A stretch of DNA of 64,000 nt, from contig CM054060.1 in the NCBI GenBank assembly GCA_028641055.1, forward strand, positions 243,192,833 to 243,256,832, written 5' to 3'. Below the pieces are notes generated by a model. It was not told the DNA's origin and searched no databases. It was given only the letters and a program-made list of their open reading frames with translations. Positions within the stretch are counted from its first letter, which is position 1. Every line of letters starts with the position of its first letter. Both the position numbers and the translations under genes were made by a program. This stretch comes from Alopecurus myosuroides. Taxonomy: Eukaryota > Streptophyta > Magnoliopsida > Poales > Poaceae. Positions 21,888 through 32,347 of this stretch are shown here, in pieces.

Positions 21888-22914
21888 GAGCATCTCCACC
21901 GACACCCCCCCCTTTGGGGGCGCCGGACCTGTGTCCACGATTTTGGTGGGCGGGCTCCGCGGCGGCACCCTCCAAATATGACCCGCCATTCGCAGTCGTT
22001 AAACCGAACACATTTTGGGCATGCCGGAGGAATGCCATGGTGCCAAACGCATTCGTTTAGGACAAGGTTTAAACAAAAAAAAAGTATGGCGACGTAGCGC
22101 TCCTACTCGTCGCTGTCGGAGTGGTCCTCCCCCTCGCTCTCCTCCTCGCCGTCAGAGTGGACCTCCTCCTCGCCGTCCGTGCAGCAGGGGTGGCGGACGC
22201 AAGTGGCATCGTACATCTTGATGCTCAACTTGCCTGTCCCGGCGTAGCAGAAGGTGAGCATCCAACCCTGTTGCAACTGGTGCATGCGGGTGAACGCAGC
22301 CCAGCCGTTGTCGAGGAACAGGTGGTCGTGGTGCCTAAACACGACGGACACGCAGCGATAAAGAAGTCCGGCTCACTGCCTTCGAGCGGGACGTCGATCC
22401 TATATGGTAGCCTCAAGGAGTTTCCCAATGGTTGTCGTAGTATGATGAAAAACTCGGGGAGGGAATCTCCATCGCCACCGGTAGTTCCTGCGGCTCCTGC
22501 GGTGCCGCTTCCCGGAACACCCCCAACGCCGACGCCGGAGCAGGAGTTACGCACTCCGCCGCCGCCACCATCGGACGACGAGGACGAGGATTAGTTCTTC
22601 GCGGGCGTCACGTCGTGTTTTTAAATTTCGTTCTATTTATATATACAAAAAGGCATATGCCTCTACTTCTAAATTATGGACAAAAGATGATAAGTTTTAT
22701 TTGTGTCACTAACGGACGGGGAGCGCATGTCGGGTGGGGTGACCGGACGATGTCCGGCGTCCCCAGGCAGGCCCCCAACTTTGGCGGGTGAGCCCCGGAC
22801 ACAAATATGGCGGATGGACACCATTGGGGTGCCGCTGCGGCGTTTTTTTTTTTTTTTGTACGGACTCTTATTGGACCTTTGGGGGGCGTTTGGGAGGTGC
22901 CGATAAAGATGCTC
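21888..22914. mobile_element. PIF/Harbinger-like non-autonomous element, 1027 bp
   Basis: Ends GAGCATCT...AGATGCTC are inverted repeats flanked by a 3-bp direct repeat TGA (21885-21887, 22915-22917). A 3-bp duplication and GAGCATCT-type ends fit PIF/Harbinger. The interior is GC-rich and carries a B3-like gene fragment on the minus strand. No transposase is present. Confidence 0.65.
22103..22554 (-). pseudogene. B3 DNA-binding domain fragment inside the Harbinger-like element
   Basis: The minus-strand frame 22554-22225 gives a Gly/Pro-rich lead and EFFIILRQPLGNSLRLP, the typical start of a plant B3 domain. After one frameshift the frame 22351-22103 gives LFLDNGWAAFTRMHQLQQG, WMLTFCYAGTGKLSIKMYD, the B3 core and end, then a Ser/Glu/Asp-rich tail. 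B3 domains bind DNA in plant transcription factors (ARF, RAV, REM). It is bounded by transposon ends, so it is probably a captured fragment or an element-borne ORF rather than a host gene. Confidence 0.62.
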
Positions 22915-22969
22915 TGAGCTTGTGGACTCCTTATTGATAGGTGCCACTATATATAAAGTTGTCCATAAG

Positions 22970-23030
22970 GATAACTTTTATCTATGGACTTGTTTGTTCG
23001 TTGCCAACATAGTGGATGCTTTTACACATG
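22970..23030. other. Short spacer between two DNA transposons
   Basis: Nothing recognisable. Confidence 0.4.
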
Positions 23031-23175
23031 CTCCCTCCGTTACTAAATATAAGATGTTTTAGCCCTTTTCCACATTCACATATACACAACTTTTAGTATA
23101 CATGTTCCCTCATATTAGTGTGTATCTAGTCACCATGAAAAATAGCTACAACATCTTATATAGGAACGGAGGGAG
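23031..23175. mobile_element. Stowaway MITE (Tc1/mariner type)
   Basis: 145 bp with inverted ends CTCCCTCCGT...ACGGAGGGAG and the inner ATAAGATGTTTTAG / AACATCTTAT arms. It is followed by TA; the left TA is now TG. No coding capacity. Confidence 0.92.
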
Positions 23176-23763
23176 TACTTCTTTCGCAAGCGAACAGTGT
23201 CGCATCCAAAATCAGAAGAAAATTAGGACCAGAGAACGTGAGCAGGACTGAGATCCTGACGTAGCTAACAGTGACGTTGTGCCACTGACATTTGGGCCTG
23301 GTGGGCATGGGTCCCACATGTCAGCCACCCCACGTCAGGTTATCGTACGGCAGAGGAGCCGCGTCCGAGCAACAGACCACCTCCGAGTTGTTGCCTAAAC
23401 ATCGTCTATTTCCTACTTCAGGCTGCCAGCGAAAAATGCAATTGCCAAAGGTTCCTGCGGGGAAATGAGGGCAAAACCAAGAAAAAAAAATGCAGGTAGC
23501 CGAGAAATTTTAGCCGCACGGTCCATTTAATCGACTATAGTTCGACTATACAATACAGCTCAATCCACACTACATGTATACATGGGTCAGGCTATTGTCT
23601 ACACCTTTGCCTACGGCACGACTTCGACAGAAGAAGAAACAGATGTGCAGAACGCCTGTTAATCTCTGATGCAAAAAATTGTATCACCGATTCACTTCGT
23701 TGTTTGACCGTCAAAACATGTAGGAAGCCACGCGCAAGGAACCCATCTGGCCGAACAATGCAA
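23176..23763. other. 3' flank of the histone deacetylase gene
   Basis: Probably contains the 3' UTR (minus strand, just below 23764). No canonical AATAAA is obvious on that strand. A CCCACATGTCAGCC-type palindromic patch lies near 23300-23330. Confidence 0.5.
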
Positions 23764-26700
23764 TCATGGCTTCTGGTAGATGGATGGTGGGTCTGGCAAC
23801 TTGGTAGAGCTCCCTGGTTCAGGCTTGATATTTCCTAGCTCGTCGACAGCCATGGCATTAGCATCGGCAGGCTGTAGACAACAGAACACAATAAGCAACA
23901 AGGCATATTTAGTTATATCAGGCTAGGCTTGGTAATTGCTGTCTGATTCCGGTGCATATACTTGAGATCTTACAAGACAGTACACAGATAGAAAGGACGA
24001 TGGACTTACAGGAACTTGCTTGGAGGGGCCGGCATCTTCTGCCATGGGTTCTGGACCTCTATGTTCAGCTGTTGCTCTGCTAGCATCCTGCACAAGGTAA
24101 AGATAGAGCGGATTTAGCACAAATACATAAAATAAAATAATGGGGGTATAACTTAAGGCATAAGAAACGCTTTGTCGACCGTAAATTTTTCGTCGGCCAT
24201 CAAAAGAGCAAACTATAGATCGGTGGGAAAAAATTGCAATGCACCAATAATTGGCAAAAACATTCCATCAACATGCCTAATTCGACCTTCGACATCATGG
24301 TAATTTGCATGGCTGAAAAGAAAATTTCACTATATTTACACTGCTAGATTCACAACGGAAAGGAAATGACTGTGTCCTATAAATTGATTTTTTTTTAAGG
24401 ATTGGGTGGTTAAAAAAGGAAATATATGTGAATAAAATATGGAATGAAGAACAAGGCCAACATGCTCATCTGTATATACAGATGTGATTCAGTACCTGAT
24501 CTTTGATCTCAGTTCCAGCAAATTCTCTCTTAACTCTTGTACCTTGAATACTTCTCCTATAACACAAAATTGACACAAGGCAGAGCACAAACAGTCAGAA
24601 CTGACAGAATAAAGGCACAGAAAAAAAAACCAGCTATCAGAAGAAGAAAAATACCTTGTTGAGTCTTCCAAAGGTGCACGGTAATCCATTTCCATATCAG
24701 AATCAGGGTCATCATGCCTATCATCCAGATCCTCTTCATCTTCATCCTGCTGCATAATAAAAACACATGCAAAGTACCCAGATTACAATCAGTTCTTGTC
24801 TTCACTTGCAAGGCAGTACCAGGAATATACTCCCTCCGTATCGAAATGTAAGATGTTTTAGCATTTCCTAGACAACACGTACCTAGACATGTTTTAGTGT
24901 AAGATGCATATGAATTTATACACTAAAACATATCTAGATACGTTTTGTCTAGAAAATGCTAAAACATCTTATATTTTGATACGGAGGGAGTAGATGCTAA
25001 GGAACATAAATCCAACGATGGAGGTGTGAATGTTTGGCCTCGGACACCAATCACATAAGGAAATGGTGATAGAATATGCATCGAGATGTGAGGACACCAA
25101 AAAGGTCAAATCAACTAAAATATGTTACTTCATCTGCTCAGAGATAGATAACATTCTAGACATTAGCAAGATCTACAACATACATATTCTTGACTGATAA
25201 TTATTGTGTAAATGCTAGTAAAAAATACAGAAGTATACACATGTAAATGGTATGCATGACAAAGCATGACATGTAAAAACAATCGAAGACAACAGCTCAC
25301 ATGTAAAAACTATCCTGGCATGCTGGACCAACTGACATGAATAGCAAACGTATGGAATCAAGATAACAAGAGGTCTTAGCATTAAAGAATAACCCCACTT
25401 GTAACTCATAGTCAGTATCATTACATAAGCAGGAATGTATTAGCAATTTAGTAACAAATAGGAAATTAAGTGTTAATTCATCTGTTCGAATCAAGACATC
25501 ATGTTCCCAACTTCCCATTATCTTTCCAGTCTTAAAAGATTTTTGTCGACTTGAAACTAAAAAATATAGTATTACACTATCACCCAAGATGATCATGAAA
25601 GGGAGTTTTCAGCAACTACATCAGAAACTTTTCGTCCTCTTATAATAATTTATATAGATTATAGAAAAGGGAGTTGCCAGGAATCCGGATCGTCCGGGTC
25701 GAGGAACGGGGTCGCGGGTCGAGGGTCGCCACTGCGAGGAACGAGGTTCGACGAGGGGTATACATCTTTGGTACGCCAATTTGGGTCGAGGATCGGGATC
25801 CATGCCATTTTGGGTCGATGATCCTTGGTGCCATAAGACTGGTCATGGTAGGCAATACTTTTTCCTTTAATTATGTGAAACGTAGGCAAAAATCATGCCA
25901 GGAAATTAGGACCTCCGCTCAGCATTGTAATCGTAAAAGGAAATTGATTAATACTGTGGGGCCTTATGTCAGCCAGCCTAGAGCAAACTAGCACGTTGAC
26001 TATTTCTCCCGAAGCAGCTTCCTCCCCACGATCCCATCTAGCAACTCCCATCTAGCACCTCGTATTGTAACTTCCCCGGAAGCACAAATGAATCACCCAA
26101 CCACAAATCAAGTCGAGCACTCCAATCGAGCGGTGCTTCAGCCGGTCCGCCGGCCTCCTCGGCTTACTAGCTATCTGGCGGCTAAGCTCCAACAATGGCG
26201 ACAGATGAACGGACCAGGCGCAGGGCAGAGGCCACAGTGCGGCGGCGGCGGCGTTCCGGCCAGCCGCGGGACGAAGACGGCGCATACGGCGCGTCAGAAT
26301 ACTGCGACGGGAATACGGGATGCCTGGTACCTACTTCACCTTGGAATCTTACATAGCTTTAGTATGCATCGACCGGGACCGTGACCCGGCCTCGACCCAC
26401 GTCGACCCACCGTCGTTCCCGACCCTCGATCTGGGTCGATCGACCCTGGGTCGAGGAACGCGGCGTCGACCCCGTTTCCGGCTACTATGAAAGGGACACA
26501 TAAGTTAAATTCCTGCTTATAATGGAAGTGAGGTTGCTCACCTCAGGTAACTCTGTATCAGGAGGTCGCTCTTGAAATTGGACACTAGGAGCATGCCGAA
26601 GCTTTGAAAGATTGTCAAGAAGTTTGCTTCTTATGTCATCCAGTTGGTGGTGAGTATTTTTGTTCTCCATATTACTTGGTGCTACATGAAGAGTGTAATC

Positions 26701-28350
26701 TGGACCGAAGTATTCATAGTAATCATTGATAGGCATCTTATCCTCGAGCTCTTGGCCAAGTGCAACTCCTGTCTGCTCAAAGATAAATGCCAGATAATAA
26801 GCAGACGGCACCAAAATGGAAAGCAATGATAACACATGCAATTCCAACAGGTAAAGTTTGTAACATTAGCGCATCAAAAGTGGATAGTTGTTTGGTTTCA
26901 AAAAGAAAAAAGAGGATAGTTGTTTTTAACCATACCTCATAACACCAACAACGTGCAACATTTCTTATGGTATATCCACCACCACCAAGAAGCAACAATG
27001 GAACGTTGAAAGACCTCATGTATTTCACGCATTCTGCATGACCTCTGATTGAAAGATTGAAGCAGCCCAACCTATCTCCAGATAATGAATCAGCACCACA
27101 CTGAAGAACGACTGCACCAGGGCGGAAAACCTCCATAACTTTGGCCATTATAGGCTTAAACAGGGACTGGTAGCTTTCGTCATCAATCCCATCGTCCAGA
27201 GGGACATTAAGGGAGTAATATTTTCCCTTTGAATGGCCAATATCACGGACATCCCCTGTGCCAGGGAAATAATCCCCAAACTTGTGGAATGAGACTGTCA
27301 TAACCCTGTCTGTTGTGTAGAATGCCTCTTCAACTCCGTCACCGTGGTGGATATCGATGTCGACATATAGAACGCGCTGCAAATATTATGACAGCATATG
27401 TTAGCACAACAAATAACTTGATCTAAAGGGAAGAAACATCTGGCTGGTTTTGAACCTGTAGTAAAAACGAAATAAAGAATCGAGGGAAATGCATCATACA
27501 TTCCTACTATTTTGGAATCGGTATCAACCGAATTACTCTCTCAATATTAACAACCCAAATGAGCATTCTAGATGAATATATATCATTTAACAGCATACGA
27601 GGTCTTCATGTACTTTACCCATTTCCCCCTTATCATCTGTCCGAGTAATATTTTTAAATCCCCTCATAATTAGATGGATTGGATATGTCTGGACATATCT
27701 TAATTTCACCCAAAGGACGCAGAACTAACCAGAAATTAAACGGAATGAGCTAATTGAACCGATTAAATCAGCAGTACATAGAGGCAAGACAGGGCAGGCA
27801 AGGGCACCTGGTGATGCTTGAGCAGCTCGAGGATGGCAAGGACGATATCGTTGACGTAGCAGAACCCGGAGGCCTCGCACTTCTTGGCGTGGTGCAGGCC
27901 TCCTGACCAGTTGATGGCGATGTCGTGCCCGTGGTTGAGCTTGACGGCGCCGCCGACGGAGCCCCCCGCGTAGGTCTGGCAGAAACTGTAGAGTCCGTCG
28001 AATACGGGGCAGTCCTCGCCGACGTTGAAGCGCTTGAGGGCCCGGATCTGGTCCTGCTGCGTCTCGGGCGTGACGGAGCGGAGGAAGGAGATGTAGTCGT
28101 CGGCGTGGAAGCGGCAGAGGTCGCGGTCGCGGGCGGGGTGCGGCTTGAGCACCTGCATCTGGTCGAGCAGGCCGTACTGCCCCAGCAGGGAGTGCGTCAT
28201 GCGGATGCGGTGCGGCTTCATCGGGTGCCCCTGCCCGTAGTAGTAGTTGCCCACCTCCGGGTCGTAGAAGTAGCACACGCGCCGCTTCTGCCCGTCGGGG
28301 CCGACCGACGGCAGCGAGTTGCCGCCGGCGCCGGCCGAGGAGGGGTCCAT
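23764..28350 (-). CDS. HDA19: Class I (RPD3/HDA19-type) histone deacetylase, seven exons
   Basis: Exons, 5' to 3' on the minus strand: 28350-27808, 27376-26936, 26772-26542, 24749-24655, 24556-24496, 24087-24010, 23871-23764; all introns are GT-AG. The join gives 518 residues, matching rice HDA19-clade proteins. The enzyme removes acetyl groups from histone lysines in nuclear corepressor complexes. Catalytic features are present: His pair 153-154 ([11 protein letters not shown]), zinc ligands Asp189, His191 and Asp277 ([17 protein letters not shown]), and Tyr316 in [10 protein letters not shown]. An acidic stretch (DEDEEDLDD) and a basic patch (GTRVKREF) follow, with a C-terminus ending IYQKP. 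The start at 28350 has G at -3 and +4 and matches the family; an in-frame ATG at 28575 would add 75 residues. No break is seen. The symbol is at clade level. Confidence 0.96.
24747..24752 (-). other. Tandem (NAGNAG) splice acceptor of exon 4
   Basis: The intron 3 acceptor reads CAGCAG on the minus strand. Use of the first AG starts exon 4 at 24749 and includes a glutamine; use of the second starts at 24746 and omits it. Both keep the frame, just before the acidic DEDEED stretch. Confidence 0.75.
24830..24990. mobile_element. Stowaway MITE in intron 3 of the deacetylase gene
   Basis: 161 bp, ends CTCCCTCCGTATCGAAAT / ATTTTGATACGGAGGGAG, flanked by TA on both sides (24828-24829, 24991-24992). 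The long inverted arms would form a hairpin in the pre-mRNA. Confidence 0.95.
25673..26489. mobile_element. Mutator-like insertion in intron 3 with GGGTCGA-rich inverted ends
   Basis: Both ends are rich in GGGTCGA(GG) units, in opposite orientation (25690-25830 and 26380-26480), unlike the AT-rich intron around them. Outermost sequences GTTGCCAGGAA and, inverted, GTAGCCGGAA are similar. Both sides are flanked by GAAA(A)GGGA, a possible imperfect 8-9 bp target duplication as Mutator-like elements make. The interior is GC-rich and gene-like. Superfamily is inferred. Confidence 0.5.
26195..26356 (+). pseudogene. Possible captured first exon inside the intron 3 insertion
   Basis: A 53-codon frame ([20 protein letters not shown]...) on the strand opposite the host gene. 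It follows a leader-like stretch (about 26000-26194) that is CT-rich and then GC-rich. A GT near 26330 (GCCTG/GTACC) could be a splice donor. The Arg-rich peptide resembles nothing I recognise. The pattern of leader, ATG and GC-rich first exon between transposon ends resembles Pack-MULE gene capture. Confidence 0.35.
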
Positions 28351-28744
28351 ATCGCGACGCCGCCGCCGCGGGGCGGTGGGTTTTTTTGAAGGGATGGATT
28401 GTTTTGCGGGTTTGTGTGTGTTTGCGGCTTTCAGCCAGAGGGGTAGGTCACGCGCAGAAAAAGATAGAAATATATGAGAGAAAATTAGGGACGAGCGGGA
28501 GCGGAGGAAGGTGATCGAACGGACTAGAAAACCATCGACGCAACGAGAGTGCCATACCGGCAGAGACCGTGACATAAGATATTTCGGGGTAGGAGGGGCA
28601 AACCTATAGCATAATGTGGCAGTGAATTCGATTTTGAATATTATGTTTTTAAGAATAAATTGAAATCCGACCTGTTATTCCGTTCTAAACTTATATGCAG
28701 TGCGACCTATTACACCAAACTCATCTACGACACAAAATAGACGC
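28351..28744 (-). promoter_or_regulatory. 5' UTR and proximal promoter of the deacetylase gene
   Basis: The first 225 bases upstream of the ATG are open in the coding frame, GC-rich near the start and then mixed. No clear TATA box is seen upstream. A gypsy remnant begins about 395 bases upstream of the start, so the proximal regulatory space is short or partly repeat-derived. Confidence 0.5.
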
Positions 28745-28978
28745 ATGACAAAAGCACGCGCAAAGACTATTCAAGGAAGAAAAGGTGAATTCGCTCTTTA
28801 TCTCTATGATGAATTCGATGACTTGTTGAATCATGCATTGCCTCATGGAAAGACCCCATCTGTGCTTAGGTATGATCCCCGTTGGAGTGCCAAGACGGTG
28901 TACAAGGAGCTCGGGAAGATGGCCACGAGGATAGCCACGAAGAAGAAGAAGGAAACGAAAAACCTACAGGAAACCTAG
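28745..28978 (+). pseudogene. Fragment of a gypsy polyprotein end (element H)
   Basis: A 78-residue frame beginning MTKARAKTIQ and ending in a Lys-rich tail (KKKKETKN). 'MT(R/K)ARAK' blocks occur near the ends of many plant gypsy polyproteins. The flanking coding sequence is gone. It directly abuts an LTR. Confidence 0.5.
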
Positions 28979-29651
28979 CCTGCCAGCTTGGCCTAGGTCG
29001 GCTTTCCTGCGTCAAGGTTAGTCTGCTCGGCCACTAGCACGGCCTAGGCCGTCTTACCTGTGCACCTCAGGCCGACCGGGCCTAGGCCGGCTTCTCTGCG
29101 CCTTAGGTCGGTCGGCTCGGTCCCCAGGTCGGCCTCTCTGCGTGGAGAAAGGAAATATTCCCTGTAAAAGCCCACCTACCACCCTTTTACCCCCCCAGAC
29201 TATAAATAGAACCCCCTGCCTTTAGATCTAGATTAGAGATTATTTGAGACTTGAGTTTGCCTCCTTATGTTCCTCTTGAAAGACCACTTTTAGTTTGTAC
29301 CTAGAACCGTATCAGGCTACTCCATCTTACCTCGTAATTTGGATCATATCAAGGTTACATCGGGTTTGCTATCTTTTCCCGTTGGGACTCAGGTAGTGAC
29401 TTTTCAATCTACCTCAACTGACTCTTGAGGTTCTATTGGCGCAGTGGATCAGTCGTTGGTGTTGAATAGGTTTTTGACAAGGTGAGTTTGGGTCGATTGA
29501 TTGTTCTGTAGGAAGCCATCGCGGCTTAGTTGATGCGAGATCGAATTCTTTAGTTCGCACTATTTATCGGTTATCGTGTTTTCCCCATTCGACTCCCTCG
29601 TGTTCTTGGTCAATTCGTGAGATCGGGCCACCTCCCGTGGTACACCCCACA
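28979..29651 (+). repeat. LTR of gypsy remnant H
   Basis: GGCCTAGG(T/C)CGG-type short repeats (28985-29130), a TATA box at 29211 and a CA end at 29650-29651, followed by a primer-site-like TGGTATCA. The start is uncertain because TG is not unambiguous. Confidence 0.55.
29211..29218 (+). promoter_or_regulatory. TATA box in the LTR of H
   Basis: TATAAATA in the context ACTATAAATAGAACC, a strong plant TATA match. Confidence 0.6.
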
Positions 29652-29656
29652 CCATC

Positions 29657-29975
29657 TGGTATCATCAGCCTGGTTGTCATGAATTTGACCTCCCCACAAC
29701 CCCCTTTTCAGCCCAAATTTTTTCTCTCACATACCTAATTTCGAAAAATTTCACCGAAAATAGCCTTAAAAGGGATTTCAACTAATCTGTCGGTTTGTTG
29801 AGTTTTTTGTAGATTTGATTCGTGAATTTGTTGCTTAAGACCATTTTCCACCCTTCTATTTGGCCACTTTTCCCAAAGTTGTCTACGAATTTGCAAGATC
29901 TAGCAAAGAATTTTCGAAATTTTTCGAGTTCAAATGCGTAGGAAACCCGGCATAAGGCCCAGGCCGGGCTCTAGG
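29657..29975 (+). other. Leader of gypsy remnant H
   Basis: TGGTATCATCAG at 29657 partly matches the initiator tRNA-Met primer site. The AT-rich leader that follows has no ORF and stops near 29975, where copia LTR G begins in the opposite orientation. Confidence 0.5.
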
Positions 29976-29979
29976 TCGG

Positions 29980-30224
29980 GCTCTGATACCGTTGTTAGAG
30001 CGTGTAGAGATAAACAAAACTTTTCTACGCGGAACTCCCAAGATCTAGCCAAGGTAGAAGGCCACGAGTATTACCGTTATACACGCAAGTGTGTATTATC
30101 GATGAAGCATGTCGATGTGGTGTAGTCCCACGATCCGATCCAGCCGATCCAATCCTGCGATCATTGAAGTGTTAAACGTATAACACCTCTGCCGGCATGT
30201 ACGAGGAGGAGCTCTGACGGCGGA
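29980..30224 (-). mobile_element. Copia LTR G, 3' part, with primer-binding site
   Basis: On the minus strand the LTR ends ...CGCTCTAACA (29993) and is followed by CGGTATCAGAGC (29991-29980), one base from the tRNA-iMet primer site TGGTATCAGAGC. The rest of this LTR is at 52384-53209 and 60482-60728, displaced by insertions D and C. Little internal sequence follows. Confidence 0.75.
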
Positions 30225-31570
30225 TGATACGTCCATTTGCATCACTATTTTATATTGTTATTTTCTGTTATTCGTCGATATATTTCATGTTATGATGCAT
30301 CACTTATGTTATTTTATCTTATTTTGCATGTTTTATAATTTTTGGAGAATAAACACCGGGACCAGAAATCTGATGGAAAAAAGCACCATCGAGATACCTT
30401 ATTTCAGAAGATCGGAATTAGAGGGGGATACCTGAGGAGTCTTAGAAGTTCCGAGGAGGAAGTCACTCAGAAGGGCACCCGGAGGAGGGCCACCTGGGGC
30501 CCACACCACTAGGAGGCACCCCCCCTCTGGCCGCGCCTGGGGGTGGTCTGGCCCCACTGGCCCACTCCTGGGTGCCCCCTTTCGCGTACTTGACCCCCCA
30601 GGGAACCCTAAGCCACAGGACATCATCAAAGAATTATTCTGCCGCCACCTCGGGGCGTAAAACAACAGAGAGAGAAAAGCTCTCCGGCGGGGAGAAATCT
30701 GCCGGGAAAATTCCTCCCCGGAGAGGGGGAATCATCGCCATCGTCACCGTCATCGCTCCGGGCATCATCAAGATCGTCATCGTCATCATCATCACCACCA
30801 GCACCATCACCCTCATCATACACCTTCATACCACTGTAACAATTAGAGGTCTTTATCGTTGCTCTTCACTAGATATCTCTCCCGGTGTGGATTACTTGTT
30901 AATAGTTGATGCTTGTGAGATTTATTGGTGTTTACACTTTATGACAAGATTGTTATTATCCATTATATCACCTCTAATTATGATCCATATGATGTCTTGT
31001 GAGTAGTTCATTTGGTTCTTGAGGACATGGGAGAACTCTTGATGTTAGTAGTTGAATTATGTTGAAGTAATCTCGTGGTTCGGTATTTAAGTTGTGGTGC
31101 TATTCTTCTAGTGGTGTCATGTGAACATCGACTACATGATACTTAACCTTTATGGGCCTAGGAGGATGCATTGTGTATTTGGCTACTAATTGCGAGGTTG
31201 TCGAAGTGACAGAAACCTAAACCCCCATGAGGAAACCAATGCACGAGGGAGCGTAGAATCCCGGAGTTTTAAGGCTGTGGTTAGATTTATCTTAATTACT
31301 TTCTTGTATTTGCAGATGCTTATGAGGGGTATAATCACAAGTATGTATTAGTCCTAGTTGGGCGGTGCATTAGCATAGGTTCACCCACACAACACTTCAC
31401 GAACCAATAAATATTAATCAATCGTATGAAGCGAAAGCACTTGACGAAATTCCCATGTGTCCTAGAGAATGTTTGGTAACCATAAGTAGAACAACCGGCT
31501 TGTCCTTTTTTCTCAAAAGGATTGGGTCACTCGCTGCAATATTATTTACTGCATTTTATTTACTAGCACT
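30225..31570 (+). repeat. Element D 5' LTR, left part
   Basis: Starts TGATACGTCC and ends at the E insertion (GCACT at 31566-31570). Homologous to 50902-52210. It includes an ATCATC/GTCATC low-complexity patch (30730-30820). Confidence 0.92.
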
Positions 31571-32347
31571 TGATGGCTAGGTTGAGACTCCAAGTGCAGA
31601 GTGTGTAGCTAGTGGCAAGCCTTCTTCCCCACGAGGGTGACTCGAGGGTTTATATCGAACTCTTGGGGAGACAGTATTTCAGCAGTTGTCTTCCAAGCTT
31701 CCTCCAGGATCCTGCAAACAAGTAGAGAATTTTGTGCCCTCAACCTCACCAAGTGGTTGTCAAGCACAAGGTGTGAGACTTCTAAATTGCAATGCAAAAC
31801 TGAAAGTAAGTGTGCAATAATTAAATCTACTACTAAATGCAAATGAGAAAATAAATATGCAATGGATTGTTTTTGTATTTTTGTGATGCAAGTGGTGATG
31901 GAGATAATGTAAATTCGAATTGGAGATACAAGTAAAGTAAAGTGCAACTAAAGTAAATTGCAGCAAAGTAACTAGAGTGTTTTCTTATAATTAAAATAGG
32001 ACCGGGGTTCATGGTTTCACACTTGCATTCTCTCAAATAAAGTGGTAGACCGTGGACATAAAGAATTACATGTGAGATTACAATAACATGTTTAACATTG
32101 AGTACTTTCATATGGGCATCACGTCCTAGCATAGAGATCTCTACGGTCATATTGATCCCTCTTATACTCCACCAAGATGCGAAATAAATCATAACACCTC
32201 GATAATTAAGGAAAAATCAGAGTATAGCTTTAAGCAATGTGACATGAAGTTGAAGTAAGAACTTGCTAGATCTAGTCATGGAGATTGATTAGTGTCACTT
32301 CAAATCCCCGGTAACAAGGTACTCCTTTTTATCCCTAGTGAGGTAAC
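31571..32347 (-). repeat. Element E 3' LTR, left part
   Basis: Near-identical to 44898-45673; ends at the F insertion (GTAAC at 32343-32347). Confidence 0.93.

Larger units (their letters stand above)
21843..22969. repeat. Outer 12-bp inverted repeat around the Harbinger-like element
   Basis: CTTATGGACAAC (21843-21854) is the exact inverse of 22958-22969, and less exact inverse matches (AGCTTGTGG region) continue inward. This suggests an older small inverted-repeat element into which the inner element jumped. No matching direct repeats flank it. Confidence 0.5.

Noticed and set aside
22121..22594. 157-residue plus-strand ORF in the Harbinger-like element
   Set aside because: Its translation is a GC-rich shadow; the opposite strand gives the recognisable B3 blocks.
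27925..28389. 154-residue plus-strand ORF opposite the first exon of the deacetylase gene
   Set aside because: It is the antisense shadow of GC-rich exon 1, and the sense frame matches a conserved enzyme.
31609..32192. Minus-strand ORFs in the E LTR, repeated at 44936-45606
   Set aside because: Present in both LTRs only because LTRs are copies; no protein features.
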